Shown: piece after piece, positions 16,641 to 25,705 of the stretch
Position numbering within the stretch: position 1 is the first letter of the stretch
Layout of the letters: every line of letters starts with the position of its first letter
Assembly: GCF_900102745.1 (NCBI RefSeq)
Contig: NZ_FMZF01000006.1
Coordinates: 279,559 to 343,558 of the forward strand
Reading direction: 5' to 3'
From: Geodermatophilus telluris
Lineage (GTDB): Bacteria > Actinomycetota > Actinomycetes > Mycobacteriales > Geodermatophilaceae
Length of the DNA stretch: 64,000 bases
The notes under the pieces: model-generated
Told to the model about the DNA's origin: nothing
The model's database searches: none
Seen by the model: only the letters and a program-made list of their open reading frames with translations
Translations under genes and position numbers: made by a program

Positions 16641-18059
16641 ATGACGGCGACCCCGGCCCGGACCCCGCGCCGACCCCTGCGCGGGGTCCGGGCCGGGGCG
16701 CTCGGGCGACGGGTGGCCGGCGCCGTCCTGCTGGTCGCCGTGGCCCTGCTGCTGTCCGCCGGCCCCGCCTCGGCGCACGTCGTCCCGTCCAGCGTGCTGC
16801 AGCTCGACCTGCACGCCGACCGGGTCGACGGCGACCTGCTGGTGCCCGCCACCGACCTGGCGACCGCCAGCGGGCTGCCCCTCGTCGGGCAGGACGGCGC
16901 CGGTGCACCCGTGGACGCGGAGACCGCCGACGCCGTGGCCGGGTACCTGACCGACAACGTCGCGGTCACCTCCGACGCCGGCGACTGGGAGGTCCGGGTC
17001 AGCGACGTCGCGACCACCACCACCGAGCAGTACGGCACCGGGACCTTCCCCGCGGTCACCGCCGACGTCGTCCTCGTCCCGCCGGCGGGCGCCGACGTGC
17101 ACCGCTTCGAGCTGGACTACGACGCCGTGGTGCACCAGGTCGTCACCGCCGACGCCTACGTGGTGCTGCGCAGTGACGACACCGGCGCGGTCGTCGCCGG
17201 TGACCTGCCGGCCTCCCTGGGGACGGTCACGGTCGACACGGTCACCGGCACGATCCCCGCGCTGCAGGTGGACCTGACCGCCGACACGGGGGGCGGGAGC
17301 CGGGCCGGCTTCCCCGAGATGGTCGCCCTGGGCGTCTCGCACGTCGCCGAGGGCACCGACCACCAGCTGTTCCTGCTCACCCTGCTGCTCCCTGCCCCGC
17401 TGCTGGCGGCCGCGGGCCGGTGGCGGGCGACCGTGCCGGCCCGGAGGACCGTCCGGCGGATCACCGGCACCACGCTGGCCTTCACCCTCGGCCACTCGGC
17501 CACCCTCGCCCTGGGTGCGCTGGGGCTGCCGGTGCCCGGCCGGGCGGTCGAGGCCGCGATCGCGGTGAGCATCCTGGTGGCCGCCGCGCACGCCGTCCGG
17601 CCGCTGTTCCCCGGCCGGGAGCCGCTCGTCGCCGGCGTCTTCGGCCTCGTCCACGGACTCGCCTTCGCCGGCACCCTGTCCGGGCTCGACCTCTCCGGCG
17701 GCGAGCTGGTGCGCGGCCTGCTGGGGTTCAACGTCGGCATCGAGCTCGCGCAGCTGGCCGTCGTCCTCCTGGTGCTCCCGCCGCTGGTCGTGCTCGCCCG
17801 CACCCCGGCCCACCGGCGCCTGCGGGTGGCCGCCGCGGTGCTGACCGGGGTGGCCGCGACCGGGTGGCTGCTCGACCGGGTGGGCGTGGACACCCCGCTG
17901 GCCGGCGCCGCCGACCGGCTGGGACCGGCCTCGCCGTGGCTGGCCGGGTTGCTGTGGGTCACCGCCGTCGTGGTGCTGGCCCGGGCCCGCACCGGCTCCG
18001 TGCCGCCGCCGGCCCCGGTGGGGGGACACGACGTCCCGCTGGCCGGTTCCGCCCGGTGA
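16641..18059 (+). CDS. HupE/UreJ-type membrane protein with extracytoplasmic N-terminal domain
   Basis: 472 residues from ATG 16641, 1 base after the DUF3500 stop. A signal peptide ends at about ASA|H, so the mature protein would start with His46. A beta-rich extracytoplasmic domain (about 46-220) is followed by seven or so membrane helices with the family motifs SHVAEGTDHQLFLL, FTLGHSATL and GLVHGLAFA, whose His/Asp residues are thought to bind metal. HupE/UreJ proteins are linked to nickel or cobalt import in hydrogenase and urease loci, but no such enzymes are nearby. Pairing with DUF3500 suggests a metal-uptake unit (inference). Confidence 0.85.
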   Translation: MTATPARTPRRPLRGVRAGALGRRVAGAVLLVAVALLLSAGPASAHVVPSSVLQLDLHADRVDGDLLVPATDLATASGLPLVGQDGAGAPVDAETADAVAGYLTDNVAVTSDAGDWEVRVSDVATTTTEQYGTGTFPAVTADVVLVPPAGADVHRFELDYDAVVHQVVTADAYVVLRSDDTGAVVAGDLPASLGTVTVDTVTGTIPALQVDLTADTGGGSRAGFPEMVALGVSHVAEGTDHQLFLLTLLLPAPLLAAAGRWRATVPARRTVRRITGTTLAFTLGHSATLALGALGLPVPGRAVEAAIAVSILVAAAHAVRPLFPGREPLVAGVFGLVHGLAFAGTLSGLDLSGGELVRGLLGFNVGIELAQLAVVLLVLPPLVVLARTPAHRRLRVAAAVLTGVAATGWLLDRVGVDTPLAGAADRLGPASPWLAGLLWVTAVVVLARARTGSVPPPAPVGGHDVPLAGSAR

Positions 18060-18099
18060 CGGCCGCCGACGGTCGCGGTGCGCCCGTACCGTGCCGGGC

Positions 18100-19266
18100 G
18101 TGGGTGCAGCACCGGCAGGACGGCCGCCGACCCTGCGGTACGGCGTGACCGTGGCGGCAGCGACGCTGCTGGCCGCGGTGGTCCCCGGCGGCGAACCACC
18201 CGGACCGGACGGCGGTCGGCCGTGGGCCGTGCTCGTCGGGGCACTGCTCGGCGGGGCCGCACTCCTGCTGCTGCGGCGGCGGCCGGCCCTGGCGGTGCTG
18301 GGCTGCCTGGCGGTCTGCACCACCGTCCAGCTGCTGCTCGGCGCGCCCACCGGTCTGGTGGTGCTCGTGCTCGTGGCCCTGCTCCTGGTCGCGCTGCGGC
18401 GGCCGCTGCGCGTCGCGGTCGTGCTGCTGGCGGTCTGCTGCCTGGTCTACCTGGGCACCGACCTCGCCACGGGCGGCTGGGACAGCCGGGTGCTCGCCCC
18501 GCTGGCCCTCATGGCGGCCTGCACCGCCGCCGGTGTCGCCGTGGCCGGGCAGCAGGCCCTGGTGCGCGCGGCCACCGAGCGGGCCGCCGCGGCCGAGCGG
18601 ACGCGGCAGGACGAGGCCGACCGGCAGGTCGCCGACGAGCGGCTGCGGATCGCCCGCGAGCTGCACGACGTCGTCGCCCACCACGTCGCGGTGATGGGGG
18701 TCCAGGCCGGCGCGGCCGAGCAGCTGCTGGACACCGACCGCGACCAGGTGCGCCTCGCGCTCGGCCAGGTGCGTGCCTCGGGGCGGACGGCGCTGACCGA
18801 GCTCGGCGCCGTGGTCGGTCTGCTGCGCACCCGCTCCGAGGCCGCCCACGTCGACGACCTGCGACCGGCCCCGGCCGGGCTGGCTCGCCTCCCCGAGCTG
18901 CTGGAGTCGGTCCGGACCGCCGGACTGCGGCTGACGGTGGCGGAGCAGCCGGAGGACCCCGGCGCGACCGGGCTCGACGAGGTGGCCGACATCGCGGCCT
19001 ACCGCATCGTGCAGGAGTCGCTCACCAACGCGCTCAAGCACGGCACCGGAGAGGCCGTGCTCGCCGTCGCGGCCCGGTCGGGCTCGGTGGTGGTCACCGT
19101 GACCAACCCGGTCCAGCCGGAGACGCGGCCGGGCGCCGGACACGGCCTGCTCGGCATGCGCGAACGAGCCGACCTGATCGGTGCGGAGCTCCGCGCCGGA
19201 CCCGGCGGGAACGGGTGCTTCACCGTCCACCTCCGCATCCCGACCCGCCGGCCGGCCCGCGCATGA
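18100..19266 (+). CDS. NarL-type sensor histidine kinase
   Basis: About 388 residues from GTG 18100. This start is chosen because TACCGT (18087-18092) lies 7 bases upstream, matching the leaderless pattern seen at other genes here; an in-frame GTG at 18091 is the alternative. Four or five membrane helices (to about residue 150), a HisKA_3 phosphoacceptor RIARELHDVVAHHV, and a HATPase domain with N-box NALKHG and GHGLLGMRERA. No extracellular sensor domain is evident. It overlaps the response-regulator gene by ATGA, so the pair is a complete two-component system. Confidence 0.9.
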   Translation: MGAAPAGRPPTLRYGVTVAAATLLAAVVPGGEPPGPDGGRPWAVLVGALLGGAALLLLRRRPALAVLGCLAVCTTVQLLLGAPTGLVVLVLVALLLVALRRPLRVAVVLLAVCCLVYLGTDLATGGWDSRVLAPLALMAACTAAGVAVAGQQALVRAATERAAAAERTRQDEADRQVADERLRIARELHDVVAHHVAVMGVQAGAAEQLLDTDRDQVRLALGQVRASGRTALTELGAVVGLLRTRSEAAHVDDLRPAPAGLARLPELLESVRTAGLRLTVAEQPEDPGATGLDEVADIAAYRIVQESLTNALKHGTGEAVLAVAARSGSVVVTVTNPVQPETRPGAGHGLLGMRERADLIGAELRAGPGGNGCFTVHLRIPTRRPARA

Positions 19267-19982
19267 CCGCACCGATCCGGGTGCTCCTGGCCGACGACCA
19301 GCCGCTGATCCGGTCCGGGGTGGCGGCCGTGCTCGGCAGTGCACCGGACATCACCGTGGTCGGCCAGGCCGGCGACGGCAGCGAGGCCGTCCGACTGGCC
19401 CAGCTGCACCGCCCCGACGTCGTCCTCATGGACCTGCGGATGCCGGTCCTCGACGGCATCGCCGCCACCCGGGCGATCACCGCCCAGCCGGCACTGGCCG
19501 GCGTGCGGATCCTCGTCCTGACCACCTTCGACAACGACCGCAACGTGCTGCTCGCCCTGCGGGCGGGTGCCAGCGGGTTCGTCGGCAAGGGATCCGAGCC
19601 GGCCGACCTGATCCAGGCGGTCCGGGTGGTCGCGGCCGGGGACGCGCTGCTCTCCCCGCGGGCGACCCGGGCCCTGGTCGAGGACTACGTGCTCGGCGGC
19701 GCGGACCCCGGCCCCCCGTACGACGAGGCGGCAGACGCCCGCGCAGCCTTCGGGCAGCTGACCGAGCGGGAGCTGGAGCTGGTGAGCTGGGTCGCGCTCG
19801 GGTCGAGCAACGCCGAGATCGCCGCGGCCCTGGTGCTGTCGCCGCTGACGGTGAAGACGCACGTCAACCGGGCGATGGCGAAGGTCGGTGCCCGGGACCG
19901 GGCGCAACTGGTCGTGCTCGCCTACCGCACCGGCCTGGTCCACCCGCGGACGCGACGACCGGGACCGCCCGGCCCAGCGTGA
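19263..19982 (+). CDS. NarL/LuxR-type response regulator
   Basis: 239 residues, ATG 19263 inside the kinase stop. Receiver domain with LADDQ acidic pair, phosphoacceptor Asp in VVLMDLRMP, Thr in LVLTTFD and Lys in FVGKGSE; C-terminal LuxR helix-turn-helix (LTERELELVSWVALGSSNAEIAA). Partner of the histidine kinase just upstream. Targets unknown; the HupE/DUF3500 operon upstream on the same strand is a plausible one. Confidence 0.92.
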   Translation: MTAPIRVLLADDQPLIRSGVAAVLGSAPDITVVGQAGDGSEAVRLAQLHRPDVVLMDLRMPVLDGIAATRAITAQPALAGVRILVLTTFDNDRNVLLALRAGASGFVGKGSEPADLIQAVRVVAAGDALLSPRATRALVEDYVLGGADPGPPYDEAADARAAFGQLTERELELVSWVALGSSNAEIAAALVLSPLTVKTHVNRAMAKVGARDRAQLVVLAYRTGLVHPRTRRPGPPGPA

Positions 19983-20104
19983 GCACGCGGGGACCGGCCC
20001 CGCCGTTCCCGTCGCTGCCGCAGCCCGCTCCGGGATGCCTTGAAACGAGCCGGCGTGGCCCCGACCATGCGGTCGGAACGGGGACGTGGCGAGGGAGGCG
20101 CGCC

Positions 20105-21709
20105 GTGCTCAGGACCGCGTACTGGCCTGCGGAGCAGCTCGAGTCGGTCCGCGAGGAGACTGTCGGCGACCTGCTGCGCAGCGCTGCCGAGCGGGCCCCG
20201 GACGCGGTGGCGCTGGTCGAGGGAACGGCCGAGGGGGACCGCCGCCGGTGGTCCTACGCGCAGCTGCTGTCCGAGGCCGAGCAGACGGCCGGGGCCCTGC
20301 TCGGCCGCTTCTCCCCCGGCGAGCGGGTGGCGGTCTGGGCCGACAACCTGCCCGAGTGGATCGTCCTGGAGATGGGCGCGGCCCTGGCCGGGCTGACCCT
20401 CGTGACGGTGAACCCGGCGCTGCGCGCCGACGAGCTGCGGCACGTGCTGCGGCACTCCCGCGCCTCGGGCGTGTTCCTGCGGCGGGAGTACCGGGGCAAC
20501 CCGATGGCCGACACCCTCGCGGCCGTGCAGCCGGACCTGCCGGACCTGCGCGAGAGCGTCCTGTTCGAGGACTGGGACGCCTTCCGCGCGTCGGGGAGCC
20601 CCACCGAGGCGTTGCCGGCGGTGTCCGCGGCCGACCCGGCGCAGGTCCAGTACACCTCCGGCACGACCGGGCTGCCCAAGGGCGCGGTGCTCCACCACCG
20701 CGGCCTGACCAACAACGCGCGCTTGTCCTACGTCGACGTCCTCGGGATGGGCGAGGGCGAGGCGGTCGTCAACCCGATGCCGCTGTTCCACACCGCGGGC
20801 TGCGTGCTGGCCACCCTGTCCTCGATCGCCAGTCTCGGCACGCAGGTCCTCCCGCCGTCCTTCGACCCGGGCCTGCACCTGCGCCTCGTCGAGGAGGAGC
20901 GCAGCGTCGGGTTCGTCGGCGTCCCGACCATGCTCGTCGCGCTGCTGGCGCACCCCGACTTCTCCCCCGCCCGCACCGCGTCCGTGCGCTGGGCGCTGTC
21001 CGGCGGTGCGCCCGTCCCGCCGCCCCTGCAGCGCCGCGTCGAGGAGCTCCTCGGGGTGCCGATGCACATCGTCTACGCGCAGACCGAGGCCTCCCCCGGC
21101 ATCACGATGACCCGGGCTGACGACAGCCCGGACGACCGGGCGGAGACCGTGGGCCGTCCCCTGCCGGCGACCGAGGTGAGGATCGCCGACCCGGCGGACG
21201 GCACCACCGTCGTCCCCGGGGCGGTCGGTGAGCTGTGCACCCGCGGGTACCACGTCATGACCGGGTACCTCGACGCGCCCGAGCAGACCGCCGCCGCGAT
21301 CGACGCCGACGGCTGGCTGCACACCGGCGACCTCGCCACCATGGACGAGCGCGGCTACTGCCGGATCACCGGCCGGCTGAAGGACATGATCATCCGCGGG
21401 GGCGAGAACGTCTACCCGCGGGAGATCGAGGACGTGCTGTCCGCCCACCCCGGGGTGGCCGAGGTCGCCGTCGTCGGCGTCCCGGACCCGGTGTGGGGCG
21501 AGCAGGTCGCCGCCTTCGTCCGGCCGGCTCCCGGTGGCGCGCCCACGGAGGCCGAGCTGGAGGCCCACTGCCGGCGGCAGCTGGCCCCGCACAAGACGCC
21601 GCGGCACTGGCGGTTCGTCGAGGCGTTCCGGCTGACCGGGTCGGGGAAGGTCCAGAAGTACCGCCTGCGGGAGGAGTTCGCCGCGCTGCCGGACCACGAG
21701 CCGGCCTGA
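20105..21709 (+). CDS. Fatty-acid/acyl-CoA ligase (AMP-dependent synthetase)
   Basis: 534 residues from GTG 20105 with GGGAGG 7-8 bases upstream. Adenylation motifs in order: YTSGTTGLPKG (ATP loop), a YAQTEAS motif, DGWLHTGDLATMDERGY, GRLKDMIIRGGENVYPREIE, and the C-terminal catalytic Lys in GSGKVQKYRLRE. It activates a carboxylic acid to acyl-AMP and then the CoA thioester; length and motifs fit medium- or long-chain ligases. Stands alone; convergent with the permease gene 43 bases away. Confidence 0.9.
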   Translation: MLRTAYWPAEQLESVREETVGDLLRSAAERAPDAVALVEGTAEGDRRRWSYAQLLSEAEQTAGALLGRFSPGERVAVWADNLPEWIVLEMGAALAGLTLVTVNPALRADELRHVLRHSRASGVFLRREYRGNPMADTLAAVQPDLPDLRESVLFEDWDAFRASGSPTEALPAVSAADPAQVQYTSGTTGLPKGAVLHHRGLTNNARLSYVDVLGMGEGEAVVNPMPLFHTAGCVLATLSSIASLGTQVLPPSFDPGLHLRLVEEERSVGFVGVPTMLVALLAHPDFSPARTASVRWALSGGAPVPPPLQRRVEELLGVPMHIVYAQTEASPGITMTRADDSPDDRAETVGRPLPATEVRIADPADGTTVVPGAVGELCTRGYHVMTGYLDAPEQTAAAIDADGWLHTGDLATMDERGYCRITGRLKDMIIRGGENVYPREIEDVLSAHPGVAEVAVVGVPDPVWGEQVAAFVRPAPGGAPTEAELEAHCRRQLAPHKTPRHWRFVEAFRLTGSGKVQKYRLREEFAALPDHEPA

Positions 21710-21751
21710 CCGCCCGGCGACCGCCTCGAGGAGCGGGGATCCGGGGACCGG

Positions 21752-23275
21752 TCACGGCGCCTCGTTGGGGTAGCCCTCCTCGTCCATCCGCCGGATCACG
21801 CGGGGGTCGAGCCGCCCCTCGCCCACGGCCGCGTCCACCTCGGCGTCGACCACGGCGCCGTGCTCGTGCATCCACCGGTCGGCGCGGGTCTCCGCGGCGA
21901 CCCCGTCGTCGGTCAGGTGGGCGTCGCCGATCACCTTCCGCCGGACGGCGTAGGCCACGAGCACCAGCGCCCAGGCCAGGAGGCTGAGCAGCAGCTGGGA
22001 CCGGGTGCCCTCGCGGACGAACATCTGCACCAGGATCGCGACGATCGCGGCCGCCGTGAGCAGGGTCAGCACCGGGTAGAGCCACATCTTCACCCGCAGC
22101 CGCTCCGGCGGGATCGTCGGCCGCATCCGCAGCTGGGAGAGCGTGATCAGCAGGTAGACGAACAGGATGATCGCGCCGGAGGAGTTGAGCAGGAACAGGA
22201 AGACGGTGTCCGGCGAGACGTAGGCGGCGATCACGCAGAGGAACCCGATGACCGACGACGACAGGATCGCCCAGGCCGGCACCCCCCGCTTGCTGATCCG
22301 CAGCATCCGGCCCGGCGCCTCGTGCCGCGCGGCGAGCACGAACAGCATCCGCGAGGCGGTGTAGAGGCCGGAGTTCAGGCAGGACAGCACCGCGGTGAGC
22401 ACCACCGCGTTCATGATCTCGGCCGCGGCCGGGATGCCCATCTCCTCCATCGCGGCCACGTAGGGCGAGCCGCCCAGCCGCGTGGAGTTCCACGGCAGGA
22501 TCGTGGCCAGCAGGAAGATCGACCCCACGAAGAACACCGAGATGCGCAGGACGACGGAGTTCGTCGCCCTGACGATCCCCCGCTCCGGCTCGTCGGACTC
22601 CGCCGCGGCGATGGTGGCGATCTCCGCGCCGACCATCGAGAAGATCACGATGACGATGCCCGAGAACAGCGCGCCGACCCCGTTGGGGAACAGGCCGCCG
22701 TGCTCGGTGAGGTTGGAGAAGTCGAGGTCGCGGCCCGGCCACAGGCCCAGGACGAACAGCGCGCCCAGGCCGATGAAGACCATGATCGTCGCGACCTTGA
22801 CGCCGGCGAACCAGTACTCGAACTCGCCGTAGGAGGCCACCGAGAACAGGTTGGTCGCCGTCATGAGCACCATGAGCACGAGCGCCATCAGCCACAGCGG
22901 GACGTCGGGCAGCCAGCGCTGCAGGATCCCCGCCCCGGCCACGGCCTCGAAGCCGACCACGATGACCCAGAAGTACCAGTACAGCCAGCCCACGCTGAAG
23001 CCCGCCCAGCCGCCGAGGGACTGCCGGGCGTAGTCGGCGAAGGACCCCGTCGAGGGGTTGGCCACCGCCATCTCCCCCAGCATCCGCATGACCATGACGA
23101 TCAGGACGCCGGTGATCGCGTAGGTCAGGAACGCCGCGGGTCCGACCTCACCGATGATCGCGCCCGAGCCGACGAACAGGCCCGCGCCGATGACACCGCC
23201 GATCGCGATCATCGTGAGGTGGCGCTGCTTGAGTCCCTTGTGGAGGTCGCCGCTGTTGGCGGGGCCGTGTGCCAT
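21752..23275 (-). CDS. APC-family amino-acid permease (AAT/GABA-permease type)
   Basis: 507 residues from ATG 23275 with GAGGGA about 7 bases upstream. About 12 membrane helices; the first has IAIGGVIGAGLFVGSG, the signature of the amino acid:proton symporters AroP/AnsP/GabP. The C-terminal cytoplasmic tail is unusually long and acidic (about 60 residues after the last helix). Probably a proton-coupled importer of an amino acid or GABA; specificity cannot be read. Confidence 0.9.
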   Translation of the reverse strand: MAHGPANSGDLHKGLKQRHLTMIAIGGVIGAGLFVGSGAIIGEVGPAAFLTYAITGVLIVMVMRMLGEMAVANPSTGSFADYARQSLGGWAGFSVGWLYWYFWVIVVGFEAVAGAGILQRWLPDVPLWLMALVLMVLMTATNLFSVASYGEFEYWFAGVKVATIMVFIGLGALFVLGLWPGRDLDFSNLTEHGGLFPNGVGALFSGIVIVIFSMVGAEIATIAAAESDEPERGIVRATNSVVLRISVFFVGSIFLLATILPWNSTRLGGSPYVAAMEEMGIPAAAEIMNAVVLTAVLSCLNSGLYTASRMLFVLAARHEAPGRMLRISKRGVPAWAILSSSVIGFLCVIAAYVSPDTVFLFLLNSSGAIILFVYLLITLSQLRMRPTIPPERLRVKMWLYPVLTLLTAAAIVAILVQMFVREGTRSQLLLSLLAWALVLVAYAVRRKVIGDAHLTDDGVAAETRADRWMHEHGAVVDAEVDAAVGEGRLDPRVIRRMDEEGYPNEAP

Positions 23276-23372
23276 GTCCGCTCCCTCGTTGGACGACGAG
23301 TCGGTGGGCTCCGGGCGTGCGACCAAGGATCGGGCCGTCGCCGGGTCGACGCCAGTGGGAACGACTCCGCTC

Positions 23373-23400
23373 GGTCAGGTCCCGTGCACGGGACCTGACC
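23373..23400. terminator. 28-bp perfect palindrome, probable terminator
   Basis: Bases 23373-23386 are the exact reverse complement of 23387-23400 (centre GTGCAC). Folded, it makes a 12-bp stem with a TGCA loop. It lies 43 bases after the stop of the small minus-strand gene at 23443 and about 100 bases before the permease start, so it most likely ends the upstream transcript; an operator for the permease is the alternative. Confidence 0.6.
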
Positions 23401-23442
23401 GGCGCGCGAGGAGCGGGCCCGGCGGACCGGGGACCGCGGGGG

Positions 23443-23709
23443 TCAGACCGTCCAGGCCGTCGTCTCGTCGAGGGTGACCAGGGCGGCGGCCTGCGCCTCG
23501 GTGAGGTCGCCGGAGCGGCTCCACCGCCCGCGCAGGTGCCGGCGGGCGGCCTGCGGGGAGCTCAGCCGCGAGCTGTCCGGGGACCAGGAGTCGAGGAGCA
23601 CCAGGCTGCGCACCAGGCGCCGGGGCCAGCTCCGGTCCGCCGGCTGACGGTCCGGCCGGGGACCGGGGGTGCGGGGGCCGGGCTCGAGGTGGTCAGCTGC
23701 GCGGGGCAC
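23443..23709 (-). CDS. Small hypothetical protein, 88 residues
   Basis: GTG start at 23709 with AGGAGA about 8 bases upstream. Pro/Arg-rich N-terminus, then RLVRSLVLLDSWSPDSSRL and a charged helical end (GDLTEAQAAALVTLDE). I do not recognise a family. It follows the MFS/cNMP gene on the same strand with a 124-base gap, so it could be the last gene of that transcript. Confidence 0.55.
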   Translation of the reverse strand: MPRAADHLEPGPRTPGPRPDRQPADRSWPRRLVRSLVLLDSWSPDSSRLSSPQAARRHLRGRWSRSGDLTEAQAAALVTLDETTAWTV

Positions 23710-23833
23710 GGGTGCTCTCCTGCGGTCACGAGGGGTGGCGCGTGCGGGACGGGGCCGCGTCCGGCACGCCCCGTCCACGGTACGACCGGGCCGGCGAGCC
23801 GGGGCGCAGGCCGGGGCGTGACGGTCCGCACCG

Positions 23834-25522
23834 TCAGCCGGGGTCCGGGCGGCCGTCGGGGTCGGGGTGCGGCCGGACCCGGTCGCGGTGCCCGTCCTCG
23901 CTGAGGTAGCCGCGGACGAGCTGCTCCGCGGTCGCGGAGGTGGCCGAGTAGCTGGTGACCGCCGCGACGAATGCGGAACCGCTGAGGGCGGCGAGCCCGG
24001 TGTCCTCGAGGGCGCGCACGGTCGCCGTCCGCGGGACCGAGTGCAGCAGCGCGATCTCGCCGAAGGAGTCGCCGGGCCCGAGCCGGCGGACCTCGCGCCC
24101 GTCGACGACGACGGCCACGGCGCCGGACTCGACGACGTAGAAGTCCTCGCCGCGGTCCCCCGCCCGGAACACGTCGGTCCCCGCCGCGACACCGAGCCGG
24201 CGCAGCCGCAGCGCCAGGCCCTCGATGGCCGGGACGGGCAGCAGCCGGAGCATGCGGACCCGGCGCAGCAGCCGGATGCGGTCGCGGCGCGTGCCGATGT
24301 CGGCGTCGATCGCCCGCAGCGCCGCCCAGCGCGCGGCGACCGCCACCGGGAGGAGGCAGCCGGCGACGGCGAGGGCGCCGGCGCCCCCCAGCGCGGAGAC
24401 GAGCAGGGGGACGGTCAGCGAGCCGAGCGCCACCGTCAGGGAGAACACCGCCTCGGTCAGGGCGAGCACCCGCGCCAGCGTCCGGTCGGGGACCAGCCGC
24501 TGCAGCAGGGTGAAACCGGTGACGTCGACCAGGGCGTTGGCCGCGCCGACGACCAGGAAGGCGCCGACCGCCACGGTGCTGCCGGTGACCAGCCCGACGA
24601 CGACGAGCGGCACCCCCCACATCGCGATCCCGGCGCCGAACAGCGTGCCCAGCCGGGCGCTGCCCGCGGCCCCGATCGTCGCCGTCGCCGCCACCAGGCC
24701 CCCCACGCCGAACGCCGCCCAGAGCAGCCCGACGCCCGGGCGGCCGAGGTCCGTGAGGTCCACCGCGACCACCACGGCCAGCACCGTCAGGGCGCCGCGG
24801 ACCACGCACTGCACCCCGCCCAGGACGATCACCTCCGCGGCCCGGGGGCGCCGGCGCAGCTCGCGCAGCCCGTCGGCGACGTCGGCGAGGACCCCGGCCC
24901 GCCCGCCCGGCGGGTCGCCCACCGGGCGGGCCGACTCGTAGCGCAGCCCGGCGGCGAGCACCCCGGCGACGGCGGCGAGTCCGGCGACCGCGGCGAACGC
25001 GGCCGCCGTGCTGGCCCCCGCGATCAGCGCGGCCGCGAGCAGCGGGCCCACCAGCGCCGCCAGGCCGTCGAGGACGGCGCGGACCGCGTTGACCCCGGCC
25101 AGCTCCTCCGGCGTGCTGCACAGCGTGGGGAACAGCGCACCGAGCACCGGCCGGTACGCGGCGTGGCAGACCGTGGAGGCGGTCAGCAGCGCGTACACGG
25201 CCACCGGCTCGCCGGCCACCGCCGCCAGCCCCGCTCCCCCCGCGGTGAGCGCCCGGACCCCGCACGTGACCACCAGCAGCCGGCGCCGCGGGACCCGGTC
25301 GGCGAGCACGCCCAGCCAGGGGAGGGCGAGCGTCGCGGGCAGCACCCGCAGGAAGCCGACGACGCCGACGCCGATAGCGCCGTCGGTGTCGAACGCGTAG
25401 ACCGTCATCGCGGTGAGGAACAGGAACTCGCCCGTCCACGCCGCCACCGACGACGACTGGGCGAGCCGGAGGTTGCGGTTGCCGGTCACCGATGCCCACG
25501 CCTCGCGGTAGGCACCGGGCAC
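23834..25522 (-). CDS. MFS transporter fused to a C-terminal cyclic-nucleotide-binding domain
   Basis: 562 residues from GTG 25522. The start is supported by TAGCGT 7 bases upstream (leaderless pattern). Ten to twelve membrane helices (about 20-400) with the MFS motif GVLADRVPRR, then a CRP-type cNMP-binding domain at about 425-530: GTDVFRAGDRGEDFYVVESG, FGEIALLHSVPRTATVRA. The cNMP phosphate-contact Glu (FGE) and Arg498 (PRTATV) are kept, so nucleotide binding is plausible. Transport gated by cAMP/cGMP would follow (inference); transported substrate unknown. Divergent from a deacetylase that also carries a cNMP-binding domain. Confidence 0.9.
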   Translation of the reverse strand: MPGAYREAWASVTGNRNLRLAQSSSVAAWTGEFLFLTAMTVYAFDTDGAIGVGVVGFLRVLPATLALPWLGVLADRVPRRRLLVVTCGVRALTAGGAGLAAVAGEPVAVYALLTASTVCHAAYRPVLGALFPTLCSTPEELAGVNAVRAVLDGLAALVGPLLAAALIAGASTAAAFAAVAGLAAVAGVLAAGLRYESARPVGDPPGGRAGVLADVADGLRELRRRPRAAEVIVLGGVQCVVRGALTVLAVVVAVDLTDLGRPGVGLLWAAFGVGGLVAATATIGAAGSARLGTLFGAGIAMWGVPLVVVGLVTGSTVAVGAFLVVGAANALVDVTGFTLLQRLVPDRTLARVLALTEAVFSLTVALGSLTVPLLVSALGGAGALAVAGCLLPVAVAARWAALRAIDADIGTRRDRIRLLRRVRMLRLLPVPAIEGLALRLRRLGVAAGTDVFRAGDRGEDFYVVESGAVAVVVDGREVRRLGPGDSFGEIALLHSVPRTATVRALEDTGLAALSGSAFVAAVTSYSATSATAEQLVRGYLSEDGHRDRVRPHPDPDGRPDPG

Positions 25523-25529
25523 GGCGCGG

Positions 25530-25535
25530 ACGCTA
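25530..25535 (-). promoter_or_regulatory. -10 hexamer TAGCGT, leaderless start of the MFS/cNMP gene
   Basis: On the minus strand TAGCGT lies 7 bases before GTG 25522, so transcription would start at or next to the start codon. The whole divergent space to the deacetylase gene (25523-25705) is 183 bases and may hold shared control sites; no clear inverted repeat was seen. Confidence 0.5.
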
Positions 25536-25705
25536 GCAGCGCGGCGGCGTCCGGGGGGTGCTCCGCGCAGCCGTTCGCGGGCCGGGGACCGCACCGTGCA
25601 CCGGACCGGCCCGCCGCCGCCCGGGGCGGGTACGGTGCGCCCCCGACCGGGGCCTGTCCCGCAGGTCCCGGCCACGTCCACGAGCAGCGGAGTCGACGGT
25701 GACCG

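Noticed and set aside
21860-23398. A 512-residue plus-strand frame opposite the amino-acid permease
   Set aside because: His/Asp/Glu/Arg-rich antisense of membrane-helix codons, a typical artefact in GC-rich genomes; the minus-strand permease is unmistakable.
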